From: Trochalopteron elliotii
Lineage: Eukaryota; Chordata; Aves; Passeriformes; Leiothrichidae
Reading direction: 5' to 3'
Assembly (NCBI GenBank): GCA_024734555.1
Contig: JANPWX010000332.1
Span: forward strand, 504,457 to 568,456
DNA length: 64,000 nucleotides
The notes beneath the pieces were generated by a model that ran no database searches, was not told the DNA's origin, and saw nothing but the letters and a program-made list of their open reading frames with translations. Position 1 is the stretch's first letter, and each line of letters begins with the position of its first letter. The translations under genes were made by a program, and so were the position numbers. Positions 13,328-23,229 of the stretch are shown here, piece by piece.

Positions 13328-13335
13328 ATGCAAAT
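13328..13335 (+). promoter_or_regulatory. Octamer motif ATGCAAAT in LTR U3
   Basis: A perfect POU/Oct-factor octamer, also intact in the other LTR copy (22660-22667). It lies about 15 bp upstream of the TATA-like box, in a normal position for a U3 promoter element. Binding is inferred from the motif only. Confidence 0.55.
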
Positions 13336-13345
13336 GGACCAAAAC

Positions 13346-13354
13346 TAATAAAAA
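13346..13354 (+). promoter_or_regulatory. Decayed TATA box of LTR copy 1
   Basis: Reads TAATAAAAA here, whereas the other copy reads TTATAAAAA on its sense strand (22641-22650). This copy therefore appears to have lost the canonical TATA by point mutation. Confidence 0.5.
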
Positions 13355-13463
13355 TGTAAGACTTTGTGACAGATCAGCCATTTTTGTGACCATTTTGGGT
13401 CTACGTTGGGTGTAGCCCTGGCCAGGCTCTTTTCCTACCCAAGGTGTATCATAAAGGCCTTTT

Positions 13464-13469
13464 AATAAA
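13464..13469 (+). terminator. LTR polyadenylation signal AATAAA
   Basis: A canonical hexamer at the U3/R to U5 transition. It is conserved at the equivalent position of copy 2 (reverse complement at 22526-22531). Confidence 0.7.
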
Positions 13470-13531
13470 TACCCACTTTATTCTCTAGTGCTGTCCAGTC
13501 TTTGTTTCCAGTCAGCCTTCCCAAGGCATCA

Positions 13532-14441
13532 AGACAAGGAGAGCGAGGGGAAAGAAAAAAAAAATCCCTTGGAGCTGGTTTCTGTCAAAGGGTGAATTGG
13601 AGTGTGGCATAAACAAACAGCCCAACACGTTCTCCTGTTTACGTGGGGCCAGAGAATGTTTGTGAGGCTGAGTCCTGAGGGAGACACTGGCAGTAATAAT
13701 GTCCAGACTTCCCCTGCAGGAGGTCCAGAGCTGCAGGAGAAAAGGGAGGGGACAAACAAGGGCTCTGAGAAAGGAATTGTGCAAGAGGAAATTGCTGCTG
13801 TTTCATTTTGCACCATTTTGTGCAAATGTGCTGATGGGAGGTTTTATTTGCGTGCCTGGAGACAGTTCAGCAGATTTCTGGAGGTTTGGGTGCCTCCATG
13901 AGGGTGAAGGAGGTGCTGTAGCTGCCCCAAATTTGTTTGGTGTTTTTTTCTTCTTCTTCTCTTGGATACTCAGTTTCACAAAGAATAAGTCCAGCTTTTT
14001 ATAGAAAAGCAATTTAATTACAACAAGTTTTCACCACGTGGAAGTGAATCCTCCTGCTTGTGTCTGGGGTTGTATTCTTGAAGCAATTTCTTGTCTTGCT
14101 GGTCTGCCTTGATTTTGGTGGTATTGGGCCAATTATCCATGAATTCCATGGATCAATCCCTATGAGTTTCCACTATCACAAATTCAAAATACAGATAAAG
14201 TGGCTTTCTCCTCTAAGAGATCTGAAGATCTAAGAGCTGCTCCAAACACCTTTTCTCCCATTCCTGGGATTGGGAATGGACCAATCCCCAACTGGGAATT
14301 GGACCAAACACAGGCTCTGGAAGCCACACTTTGTCCATGATCAGCTCCTGAGGCTGCCCAAGGAAAATCATCCCCTTTCTTCATATTTATTTAAATTAAA
14401 GAGATTTACCTGGGGTCGTTCAACCTCTTACTCCTGATTTC
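13532..14441. other. Unique non-coding sequence
   Basis: No gene recognised. Minor: around 14270-14309 a short near-repeat (GGGAATGGACCAA / GGGAATTGGACCAAA) forms a weak local inverted repeat. Confidence 0.45.
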
Positions 14442-14522
14442 ATTTTTCACTCTAGAGTCAGGGTCTGCACATCAAACCCCAAAGTGAAAAATCTGTGCAG
14501 ACCCTGCCTCCAGAGTTTGAAA
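14442..14522. repeat. Foldback element with two crossing inverted repeats
   Basis: Arms 14449-14471 and 14494-14516 (23 nt each) pair with 21 of 23 complementary, including a perfect 13-bp core CAGGGTCTGCACA, around a 22-nt loop. A second perfect 10-bp pair, ATTTTTCACT (14442-14451) with AGTGAAAAAT (14483-14492), crosses the first in the order A-B-A'-B'. The size fits a miRNA-like hairpin or a relic of a short foldback transposon. Nothing in the sequence shows expression. Confidence 0.6.
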
Positions 14523-14927
14523 CTCCAGCAGAAAATATTTCAAGGAAATATTTGGAAACAAGGATTTCTCAGCTAATGGTGCTTATTTGAAGCCCCTTTG
14601 ATCAAGGATAATGATGCTTAAAAGACAGAGTATTTGGATAGAGGGTTTTTAAGTGGAAATCATATTTAATGCTCCCACTGCTGCTTCTTAAGGGAAAAAA
14701 AAAAGCCCCACACAACAGGGACTTGGAGGTTTCCCACCCTTCTCAGAGGTGGAATTTTTGTGCTTTGCTATTTATTGACTTGCTTTGGTGCTCTCAGATG
14801 GAAACATTACCAGACTCATCACCCCAGGACAGATCAAAGGCAGCAGCTCAGGCTCCTCCCTGGGCTGAAGATAAAGTGCTGCACTTGACCCGTGCCTGGA
14901 ATGTGAGATGGGGTCAAAATGCAGGAA
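14523..14927. other. Unique non-coding sequence
   Basis: Nothing recognised. A 12-A run lies near 14693-14704. Confidence 0.45.
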
Positions 14928-15029
14928 AATAATAGTAATAGTAATAGTAATAGTAATAGTAATAGTAATAGTAATAGTAATAGTAATAGTAATAGTAATA
15001 GTAATAGTAATAGTAATAGTAATAATAAT
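14928..15029. repeat. (AATAGT)15 microsatellite flanked by AAT units
   Basis: Fifteen perfect AATAGT hexamers (14931-15020), with AAT at the left and AATAATAAT at the right. The purity suggests recent expansion from an AAT-type tract. Five of the six frames are open through it, producing artefact proteins of repeated Ile-Val, Asn-Ser, Thr-Ile, Leu or Tyr, so open frames here should be ignored. Confidence 0.97.
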
Positions 15030-15319
15030 TTCCCCTCCACCTCTGCCCGTGGAGGCTCCTGCACTGTTCAAGACAGGGACTTTTCAGACATTTCTGCAGG
15101 TAAAATGAGGGAGAAGCTGGATGACTGTTGCTTTTTCCCTCCTCCAACAAAGACCTCCTTTGCTGAAACTCAGGAAAATCGAGGAAGAGACAGACACTAA
15201 GTACCTTCAATTTCCTTTTAAATTGCTGCCTCCCAGACTGTTCCTTCCAACCAAGAAAACGAGCATATTTTCCCACCGCAATATTTCCTTTTTAATTTTT
15301 CCTTGAAAACTTACACTGC

Positions 15320-15322
<3 letters not shown>

Positions 15323-15383
<61 letters not shown>

Positions 15384-15404
15384 AAAAAAAAGAAAAAAAG
15401 AAGA
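15323..15404. repeat. A59 homopolymer with G-interrupted A-rich tail
   Basis: Fifty-nine consecutive A (15323-15381), followed by A-rich sequence with single G interruptions. No AATAAA or processed-transcript body is recognisable just upstream, so a retrocopy tail cannot be claimed. The run length may be inexact for sequencing reasons. Confidence 0.95.
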
Positions 15405-16056
15405 CGTTTCAAACTTGCTTTGCTCCCTGGCACTGGGGGAGGAGTGGCTGCAGGACTGAAGGGAGCTGTGTGTTCCCAGCTCCAACAGCAGTCTCCGCTG
15501 TCTGAGCGATTTTGGGAGTTTTTTCAGCCCACAGAGCAGGTGAGCAGGGGCAGTGGGAAGCACAGCAGGCAGCTCTGCAGCAGTGCAGACACAATCCCAC
15601 CTTCCCTCTCACCCTCCTCCAGCACTGCCTCTGCCTTTTGTTGTGATGCTGAGCTCCAGGGCTCTGTTCCTCTGCGCTAAATCACTCCCAGCAGCCCCAA
15701 AAATGAGTAATTTGGGCAAGCCATGCTCCAGCTGGTGTCCTGGAGAGAGGCTGTCTACAGACACCTTTGTGGCTTGCCTCTTCTACTTCCTGAGCATGAG
15801 AAGCCTTCATTCCAGCTCCTGAGCTTACTGCAGCTGCTGGGTACCTGCCTGACCTAATTTAGAATGCTGAGAGCAGCACTGATTCATCTCCTCAGGAAAT
15901 TTGGGCTCTCCAGGCTTGGCCAGCAGTAGCTGCTTCCTCTGAACAAGCTCTGGTCAAAACAGAAATGGTCCTTTCCTGGCACTGCTGTTGTTGCTCAATT
16001 CCTTCAGAGCTCCTGCAAAAGGGAAAAGTGTTCAGTGTTGGCCATGGTGATGCAGG
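15405..16056. other. Unique, GC-moderate non-coding sequence
   Basis: No gene recognised. Open frames of 89-125 codons overlap on both strands without domains. Confidence 0.45.
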
Positions 16057-16083
16057 AATAATAATAATAATAATAATAGTAAT
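16057..16083. repeat. (AAT)7 microsatellite
   Basis: Seven AAT units, then AGTAAT. It lies about 20 bp before copy A of the dispersed ~100-bp repeat and could be the tail of that element if it is a retroelement in minus orientation. Confidence 0.9.
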
Positions 16084-16104
16084 GATATTAAATGCCCAAT
16101 ACAT

Positions 16105-16208
16105 CTTTTTAGAAGAAAAGAGAACCTCTAATGAAATGAGGGAAGTTCTCCTACAATATTAAGGGAAAGAGCAGGTCTTTTTCTTTAGAGGAGATCTATG
16201 TGCTTTGG
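16105..16208. repeat. Dispersed ~100-bp repeat, copy A
   Basis: Shares about 90% identity with 18556-18656 in the same orientation. It includes a 20+ base identical block containing CTCCTACAATATTAAGGGAA. Similarity stops sharply on both sides. The family was not recognised; it may be an ancient transposon fragment or a local duplication. Confidence 0.75.
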
Positions 16209-18555
16209 TAGCTCTGAAAGGAAAGCCTTAAAAATGGGTGGAGTGGAAAAGTGGCCTGCAAAATCTGCACCGTTTTAGCACCATCTCAAGTCACTGCCTT
16301 CACCCCCAGGTCCCTGTGATCCCAATTTTATCAGGAATAAAGGCAGGCAATGCTGTTAGAGTTGTCATGAAATACTGTCTGGTGCATTTAACCCCAACCC
16401 TGGCAAAAAAGAAGATAAAAAGCAACAGAGGAACAGGATGGGAGCAGCACATCCACAGCTACAAACACTCCTGGCAAGCAGCTGCCAAAACTCCACTGGA
16501 ACCCTCCTCACTTGCTGTTTGTGAATTCATTTTGCTGAATTCTGACAAACCCTCACCTGCCCCCCTGCAGGTTTGTGCTGCTCAGAGGGATGGATGGCCA
16601 TGGGACAACAAATCCAGTGGCCAGACTGGAATAACTCAGGGTTAAAATCAAGAAATATCTTTTTTTCTGTGCCCTGCTGCCCATCCCCTGCTCCAGAGGC
16701 TGAGCCATCCCATCCTGCAGGGCACTGCCAGCTGGGGATGGGCAGGGACAGGAGGATTGCTGATACCCTGAGAAGGGAAGCCTGTCCCCAGCCCTTGGAA
16801 CAAAGTTGATTTACTTGGATTACCTTGATATTTTAATTACCCCTTGTTTTCCCTCTCAAAGCCATGGGTCCAGTTTATCTGGCTGTGATTCCTGGGTTAT
16901 TTTCCTGATTTCTTGGCACCTCAGAGCTGCAAGTCTGTGCCTCTCCTGAAGGACAAGCAGAGGTGAACTTTGTGTCTTGACTGCTGCCAGGGCCATTATG
17001 GAGAATTTGAGGTGATTCATTACTTAAAGACTTCTGGGCCCATTCCCCAAACCTGGGAGGAATTCTGGGCACTCTGCCTGCTCTACCCAAATTTGTGGTG
17101 GTTTCCCAGAATGCAAAATTGAGCACAAGGCACATCAGGGTGTGCTCTGAGAGGATAAGTGAGTTGGAAGGCAAAGATTGCTTTTTGTCTCTTAATTCCT
17201 TTGTCTGATATTTCTTGACAAGAAATAAATTGAGTTTACTGCAGCCTCGCACAGGAGTGGAATTGTTTTATTCATGTGCTGTTTGTGGCCTTAAAGAACC
17301 TTTTTTGCTTTCATGGATTTGTATAAAAATTCCTGGCTGGAATGGTGTCAGAGATGAACAGGATTTACTGCTGCAGCTCTTGTGGTCAGAACTAATTACC
17401 AGCTGCATTCTCTCAGATCTTAACTGTGCCTCTCTATGAAGACATTCAGACAGAAATTTTGTTCATTTGGTTGGCTTGGGGTTCCCAACTTCAAGGTGGA
17501 AAATAAAAATTAACCTCCAGCAGAGGAAAAAGCCTTGGAGAAAATGAAAATTGTTTTCCTAGAGAGACACTCTGCTGAAAAACCAGCAGCTTGTGGAGCT
17601 GTGTGCTTGCAGATAAGGAGATTCTGCTGGTGGCAGTAACAGAGGTGGGCTGAGAAGGGCAGGTTTGGAGTAAATAAAAGTGGAATTAACTTGGACCAGA
17701 ACATTTGCTTACCTGAGCCATTGGGATGCTGAGTGACTTCGAAGTTCTAGCACATTTCTAGTTGTGAATTGTCACTTTGTTCATTTAAAAGCAGGCTGAA
17801 CATAAAAAGCTCATTTTTTTTTTCTTCATTCATAAATGACAGCAGATCATCAGTCCATTAATGGACGTGCCTGGACAAAAACTTCCTGGGATGACCCGTG
17901 ATGAACTCCAGATTATTTTGTCAGGTATTTATTGGCCATTTGGAATGGTCTATAGGAGAGGAAAGGAGTGTTTTAGTGCTCATGTCACACTCAGCACCAG
18001 CCAAACACAAGTGACAAAGTCCAACCTCCTTGGTGTCAAACCTCCAAGCAGATGTGAGATTTCTGGGATGGTTTTTCTGCATTTTGAAGTGATCGTGGCC
18101 TTTTGTTTAACATCACACCATTTTTATCTTTTACCTTTAAAATACTTGTGTTCCATCAATTTCCAGCTGCATCTGAAGGCTGCATTCCTCCCAGCTCCCA
18201 GGGACACTGGGGGAACAGGGATATTCCTGCCTTGGATGTGATCAGATGTGCTTAGTTTCGAAATACATTTCAAAACAACGACCTGTGCTGTGGAAAATTT
18301 GCCATTTTCCCTTTACAATCAGTGTTTGCACTTGGGAAGTTCCCTTTTAATCTCAAATCCCAAACAGGAGATCTTTGGAGTTGTGATAATTGGCAATGGC
18401 AGCGTCAAAGAGAAAATTAATTTAATTTTTTTTAATATATATTTATAGACCATCAGTTTTAGGATGGAAAGTGGCATTTTGCTAAGAAAGAGAGTAATGT
18501 TGTTCCTTCAGCCAGGCAAAAGCTCTGTACAAAACCTCTGAATCACTTTTAACTC
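16209..18555. other. Unique non-coding sequence
   Basis: No gene, RNA or repeat family recognised. The 125-135 codon frames at 16238-16645, 16875-17252 and 17861-18241 have no recognisable domains. Confidence 0.5.
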
Positions 18556-18656
18556 ATTTTTTTAGAAGAAAAGAAATCCTCTAATGTGGGAAGTTCTCCT
18601 ACAATATTAAGGGAAAGAGCAGGTATTTGTTTTTAGAGGAGATTTATGTGCTTTGG
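18556..18656. repeat. Dispersed ~100-bp repeat, copy B
   Basis: Direct-orientation partner of 16105-16208. It has a roughly 6-bp deletion after CTCTAATG and a few substitutions, so the duplication is not very recent. It lacks the AAT tract found beside copy A. Confidence 0.75.
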
Positions 18657-19378
18657 GAAAGTTGAATTTAAGTCAGAAAACATTTGTACCTTCAAGGTTT
18701 GGTTAAATAAAGGCAAGATTTTCTTCTTTCTTACAAGGAGGGATCTGAGAAATCTCAGACTCTCTGCTCTGGGTACTTTCATTTCCATTCTTCTTGATTT
18801 TAAGCAGGATTTTCCATGAGGGAAAATCTCCAGCTCCATGAATTGCCTGGGATGATGTGGATAGGAAGTTTCTCCTCAAGATCAGGAGAATAAATTTTCA
18901 TGTCTGAATTTCTAGACCCAACTTCAAATGTCTTTTCATCTCTGTATTCACTTAAAAGCACAAACTTCCACTGCAACACCTCCCACTCATCCACAAACCA
19001 GCTGAAAGTTACAAATTAAGAGGGAAATGTCAGGACCAAGCTGATCTTTCCTTTTTAAAAAAGCCCATTTGGAAAGGTTTGCCTAAAACTTGAGGTTCCA
19101 CAGGGATTCTGAAGAAGCTGAGACCTGAATCTCAGCTACAGGACACGTCTAAAGAAGATTATTTCAAAGGAAATTGGTGACATTTTTGGGTTCTCTTTTG
19201 GAGAACCTGTTTGGAGCTGGTCAGGTGAAGTTTATAACTATGAGTGACCTTGTTTTGACTTAATATTTGGGCTTTTTTTCCAGATATTGGGATGAGGCAT
19301 CACTGCAGAGTAATGCAAAACAGTTAAACTGACAAGTGCAAAAGCCACTTATCTTTTATATGAGAAATAAGGAAATAT
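18657..19378. other. Unique AT-rich sequence
   Basis: Nothing recognised. Confidence 0.45.
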
Positions 19379-19490
19379 TTCTGTTTTCTTTCTCTCTCTT
19401 TTTCTATTTCTTTCTTTTCTTTTTATTTAATTTCTTCTGTTTCTCTCCTCTCCTCTCCTCCTCTCTTTTTGTCTCTTTCTCTCTTCCTCA
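19379..19490. repeat. Polypyrimidine tract, ~110 bp
   Basis: Almost entirely C/T, with TCTCTC and CTCCTCTCCT runs and a few purine interruptions. It ends CTTCCTCAG, a textbook acceptor sequence. An AATAAA follows about 20 bases later. It could form H-DNA or serve as a splice acceptor, but no downstream exon stands out. Confidence 0.8.
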
Positions 19491-19779
19491 GAAACTTGAC
19501 ATTTGAGCCACAGCAATAAAAAAAAATCAGAGCAAAAGGCACCACAATGCATTGACAGCTCTGGAAAGAAAAAAAAAAATCACTTTCTAAGTCCCAGGGA
19601 CGACTTTCACTGTAAATAAAATTAAAAAAGGAGCAGAAATTAATGTTTGTGGTCAGTCCCAAGCAAGCACACTCTGTAACGCAAAGAAATCACATTTTTA
19701 CCTGAAATCTGGGACAGATAGCTGAGGCACTAATGTTTTTCTCTGTTAATAAGCTGGATATGGAACAGAGCTCCTTTAG

Positions 19780-19990
19780 AATATGTACGGTAAAGTGGAA
19801 ATGCATGCTTTGGTGACTGCTATAAAGCAGGCCAAAGATATGTCAAGTCCAATTAATGTCAATAAGGAACATCTGTATTTAGGCACCCAAGTCACTTAAT
19901 GCAAACATTTCATAATTATATACTATAGCACACATGGAGCATTATGAGATGTGGTGTCCCAGTGTGAATAATATTCACATTTTTCAGATC
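19780..19990. promoter_or_regulatory. Block resembling a conserved non-coding element
   Basis: A unique AT-rich block with CCAATTAATGTCAATAAGG, ATGCATGC-like and ATAATTATA motifs and no repeat signature. Homeodomain-like sites are clustered. The regulatory role is inferred from composition only. Confidence 0.25.
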
Positions 19991-20579
19991 AGTCAGCAGT
20001 CTTGGTCTGGCTTTGGCTCAGCTTGCAGTCTCCCTGTAAGAGCATTTCTTTATAATATTGAATTAAGTACAATCCACATTTTTTCTCTTATCTGTGAAAT
20101 CTTGTGGTTGTGGCTTGACTGTTTTTATAAAATGAAAGATCCAAGTGCATGTAAAGCTGGGGGTTTGGGGGCTTCTTTTTTTTTTTCTTTTCTTATTTTT
20201 TTTTTATTCCTGAGACATCTGGGTTTTTTCTTCTATGCCTGAAGTCTGGAAGGAAAGGTTCAAGTGGATGAAGGAGAGCATGAAAGGCTCCATGTCTAAA
20301 AGGATTCTTCATCTCCCAGGCAAAAAGAAAAACCAGCAAAAGAGCAGAACAAGAGCAGGAACCATTTCCTCCACCTGAATCACTGTGAAACAACCCCTCA
20401 GCTCAGGCAGAGGGTGGGAGAGATACCAGCATTTCCAGTCTGGGACTCTCAAAACTTCCTAAATACTTGTAAATCCCAAACCAGCCATGCAGCAATGGTT
20501 TAAACAAATGGGGCAGACACTGGAACTTGGCTGCCACCCACACGTGGCTCCCTGCACCCCAGGATGGGTTCCTGGAGCT
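19991..20579. other. Unique sequence
   Basis: No gene recognised. T-rich runs at about 20178-20209. Confidence 0.45.
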
Positions 20580-20729
20580 GGCTGAGGCTGCTCAGGTGGG
20601 GCTCTGGAGCTGGGAATTTGGGGATTTTAGGCTGAGGCTGCTCAGGTGGGGCTCTGGAGCTGGGAATTTGGGGATTTTAGGCTGAGTCTGCTCAGGTGGG
20701 GCTCTGGAGCTGGGACTCCAGGGATTTTA
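20580..20729. repeat. Minisatellite, 50-bp unit x 3
   Basis: Three back-to-back 50-bp copies (20580-20629, 20630-20679, 20680-20729). Copies 1 and 2 appear identical. Copy 3 differs at a handful of sites (GAGTCTGC for GAGGCTGC, and ACTCCAGGG for AATTTGGGG). The homogeneity implies a recent duplication. The unit length is not a multiple of three. Confidence 0.95.
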
Positions 20730-22463
20730 ACCCCCAGTTTAGAGGAGCTGCTCAGAAATGATGGAAAATTCATCTGGTGCTTAATGGAAAACACATCCCA
20801 GGCAGCAGAGTGTTCTCCTCGCTGGGAGGGGCCTCTGTCAGGGGTTCCCTGGAGCCCCCCAAGTCCCAGGGGAGAGAAAAGGGGTCAGAGGGTGAGGTAG
20901 GAGCTGGTCCAAGCCCCCAAAAACTCCCTTATACAAGGGGCAGGGAAAAGCTGCTGAAGATGTCATGTTAAAGCCAAGCTTGCAGGTAACTGGGCAGCCT
21001 CACCTAATCCAGCAAGTGGAGAAAAAAATCCAGCCCAGGAAGAAACAGGTGTCAAAACGGGCTCAGAGAAAATGGAGAAAATGTCACCATGGGGTGACAC
21101 TTCTGCCCAAGGATCAGCCACCAACCCTTGTGTCTCCTTCACCCAAAAATCCTGGCAGCCCTTCCCAGCCCTGGCTGCCAAGAGCAGCTGTGCTCTGAGC
21201 CAAGCTCCCACACTGCTTTTAGCAAACTGCCACTGACACCCCACCTATTTCAAGAAGCATTCAAGCCTGAATACCCACTTCCCACTCTGGATCTGTTGTG
21301 TCTTGTCTGGCTTTTTTTTTTTCCCCCTCTTCCCCTGTGCCTTTGGAATACAATCACTTCAGGGCAGGTTCCACTCATCTCTTTGGCACTTGACCTGTTC
21401 TTCCTCATGTATTTACTGTTCAGAGCTCCTCTGTGAACTTCACTGAGATCATGCCTTGGTCTTCTGTGATTAATAGTGCTCCAATCAATCACCTTGGCTT
21501 GTGTTCAGGAGAGAGGAATGCACAGTCACGTAAAAATTCAGCCAAGTGCTTTAAAACATCTAAAAGGAGCCAGGTCCTCACAGGATCAGAAGTTCTGGAT
21601 GTTGGCTTTCTTTACCTTTAACTCCAAGAACCAGTTTAGTCTTGGAAACTTTTCCAGTTTACACCTGGGAATTAAAAGTTTGGGGCAGGGAGAATTATTC
21701 AGCACTTAGGGTTGGAAGAGGGTCTGTGCAGCCCATGGTGGAGAGCTCAAAGCAAGGCCTTCATTCAAATGCTGCTGCTTCAGTTTCTTGATATAATTAA
21801 CAACCGTGGCAAATTTTTGCTAATTGAGAAGAATTCTGCATGATTCAAAGCAGAAATCAAAGGAAGTCTGTGCTGTGAAGGGGGAAGAGGAGAGGGGACC
21901 CTCTCAGCCTGTCTGCACGTGGACTGGTGGGGTAATGGAAGACCTAAATACCATCAGGAGGCAGCCAGGAAGAGCTTTTCCAAGTCTTGCCTAAGGAATC
22001 TGTTCTAAAATCTTATTAATGACTAATGGGATTTCTGTATCTTCCTCCCACGCTCCTCTCTGAACCTACAAATAACAGGATTTGTGTGCCTGCCCTCCTA
22101 CACACCTCCAGTAAAGGCTTTGGGAAGAAAACAAACTCCAACGTGTGCACGTTCTAATTATAAGCAGGCAGGAGGAGAGCTCCCATCCCAGCTGGCTGAG
22201 ATCCAGGGATCCCAGCACAGGGATCAAGAGGGTGGAAGTGGGCCTGGAGCCAGAAGAACATGAGAGATTTCTGACAAGTTTGAAGGGAAGAGTGATGGCA
22301 GGAAAGAAACTGCACATCCTTGAGTGCCTGTGAGTGAGTGGGAGTGAAGGACAGTGGTGTGGACAGGGAGCTCTGGAGCCCCTGGGTCTGCTGATAGAGA
22401 TTTCCAGCTTGACCTGGGTGAGATTCACCCCAGGGCAGGTGAAGGGAGGAAAAGGGGTGAGGG
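20730..22463. other. Unique non-coding sequence
   Basis: No gene recognised. A very weak CR1-like stretch around 21690-21760 was not strong enough to call. The 161-codon minus frame at 22066-22551 runs into the adjacent LTR and has no domain. Confidence 0.45.
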
Positions 22464-22525
22464 TGATGCCTTGGGAAGGCTGAGCTGGAACAGAGAGTGG
22501 ACAGAGATAGAGAATAAAGTAGATA

Positions 22526-22531
22526 TTTATT
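22526..22531 (-). terminator. LTR polyadenylation signal
   Basis: TTTATT on the plus strand, i.e. AATAAA in the LTR sense, at the position equivalent to 13464-13469. Confidence 0.7.
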
Positions 22532-22640
22532 GAAAGGTCTCTAGGATCCACCTTGGGCAGGACAAGAGCCTGGCCAGAGCTACACCCAAGATGGACCCAA
22601 AATGGTCACAAAAATGGCTGACCAGTCACAAAGTCTCACA

Positions 22641-22650
22641 TTTTTATAAG
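22641..22650 (-). promoter_or_regulatory. Intact TATA box of LTR copy 2
   Basis: TTTTTATAAG on the plus strand, giving TTATAAAAA in the LTR sense, just downstream of the octamer. The promoter core looks better preserved than in copy 1. Confidence 0.6.
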
Positions 22651-22659
22651 TTTTGGTCC

Positions 22660-22667
22660 ATTTGCAT
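22660..22667 (-). promoter_or_regulatory. Octamer motif in LTR copy 2
   Basis: ATTTGCAT on the plus strand, i.e. ATGCAAAT in the LTR sense. Conserved between both copies. Confidence 0.55.
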
Positions 22668-22909
22668 ATTGGGGTTTAATTGTCCAATTCCAGCTCCAGG
22701 CTGTGAGGTTCCATCCTTCTTGTTCCTCCCTTCACCCACCCTTGTTTGTGCTTTGGGGTCTGAAAGCTGTCCTTGGTGTGCAGCAGGAAAAGGATTTGTT
22801 TTGTGTCCCTGCTGTGTGCAGAGCTGAGTGACACTGAATGTGAGCTCAGAACTGCCCCCCTGGGCAGCACAGAACCTGAAATACAGGAAAGCTCAAACTT
22901 CAGGCATCA

Positions 22910-23229
22910 AGGAGAGCATCTCCCAAAGCACAGATCCCATGGGATGGTCTCTGCCCAAGCCTGGACAGAGAGGATCCCTTTTCCCTCAGCCATCCCATGT
23001 GGAGCTCCATCCAGAGCCAGCAGCTGGGGCAGGGTGGGTGCCCCATTCCCATTGATTTCCTCACTAAACATCAGGGCAGAGGCACACGGGGTGTCCTGGG
23101 TGTCTCAGCACATCAGGCTCAGCTCCACGGGGAGCCAGGACTGGTTTTCCCATCTGATAGCAATGGGGACGGTGACTGGGAATTCACTGCACTGCTTTCA
23201 GATCCTCACTGCAAACAAATCACCTGGAC
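22910..23229. other. Unique sequence beside the LTR
   Basis: No gene or repeat recognised between the LTR and the A-rich tract. Confidence 0.45.

Larger units (their letters stand above)
13086..13531 (+). mobile_element. Solo LTR of an avian endogenous retrovirus, copy 1
   Basis: A 446-bp LTR bounded by the inverted termini TGATGCCT and AGGCATCA. It is flanked by AGAC on both sides (13082-13085 and 13532-13535), a plausible 4-bp target-site duplication. U3 carries an octamer site and a TATA-like box, and AATAAA at 13464-13469 marks the R region, so it is in plus orientation. A second 446-bp copy lies inverted at 22464-22909, which independently fixes both ends. No gag, pol or env sequence adjoins, so it is a solo LTR from homologous deletion. 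The 4-bp duplication would favour a gamma-type (ERV1-like) origin over an ERVL or ERVK one, but I cannot name the family. Confidence 0.88.
22464..22909 (-). mobile_element. Solo LTR of an avian endogenous retrovirus, copy 2
   Basis: The same LTR family as 13086-13531, inverted, with identical length (446 bp) and the same TGATGCCT/AGGCATCA ends. Flanking tetramers AGGG (22460-22463) and AGGA (22910-22913) match at 3 of 4 positions, consistent with a decayed 4-bp target duplication. The octamer, TATA box and AATAAA are all intact. Divergence from copy 1 is greatest in the first ~100 bp of U3. No internal retroviral genes adjoin. A 78-codon plus frame and the 193-codon frame at 22773-23354 are by-products of the LTR. 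Confidence 0.88.

Noticed and set aside
14772..15276. Repetitive-peptide ORFs (Leu, Tyr, Thr-Ile, Asn-Ser)
   Set aside because: Pure translation of the (AATAGT)n microsatellite.
15303..15680. ORF starting with a long polylysine run
   Set aside because: The lysines are the translated A59 homopolymer; not a protein.
21690..21760. Weak CR1-like segment GGGTTGGAAGAGGGTCTGTG
   Set aside because: Too short and diverged; no ordered CR1 hallmarks follow.
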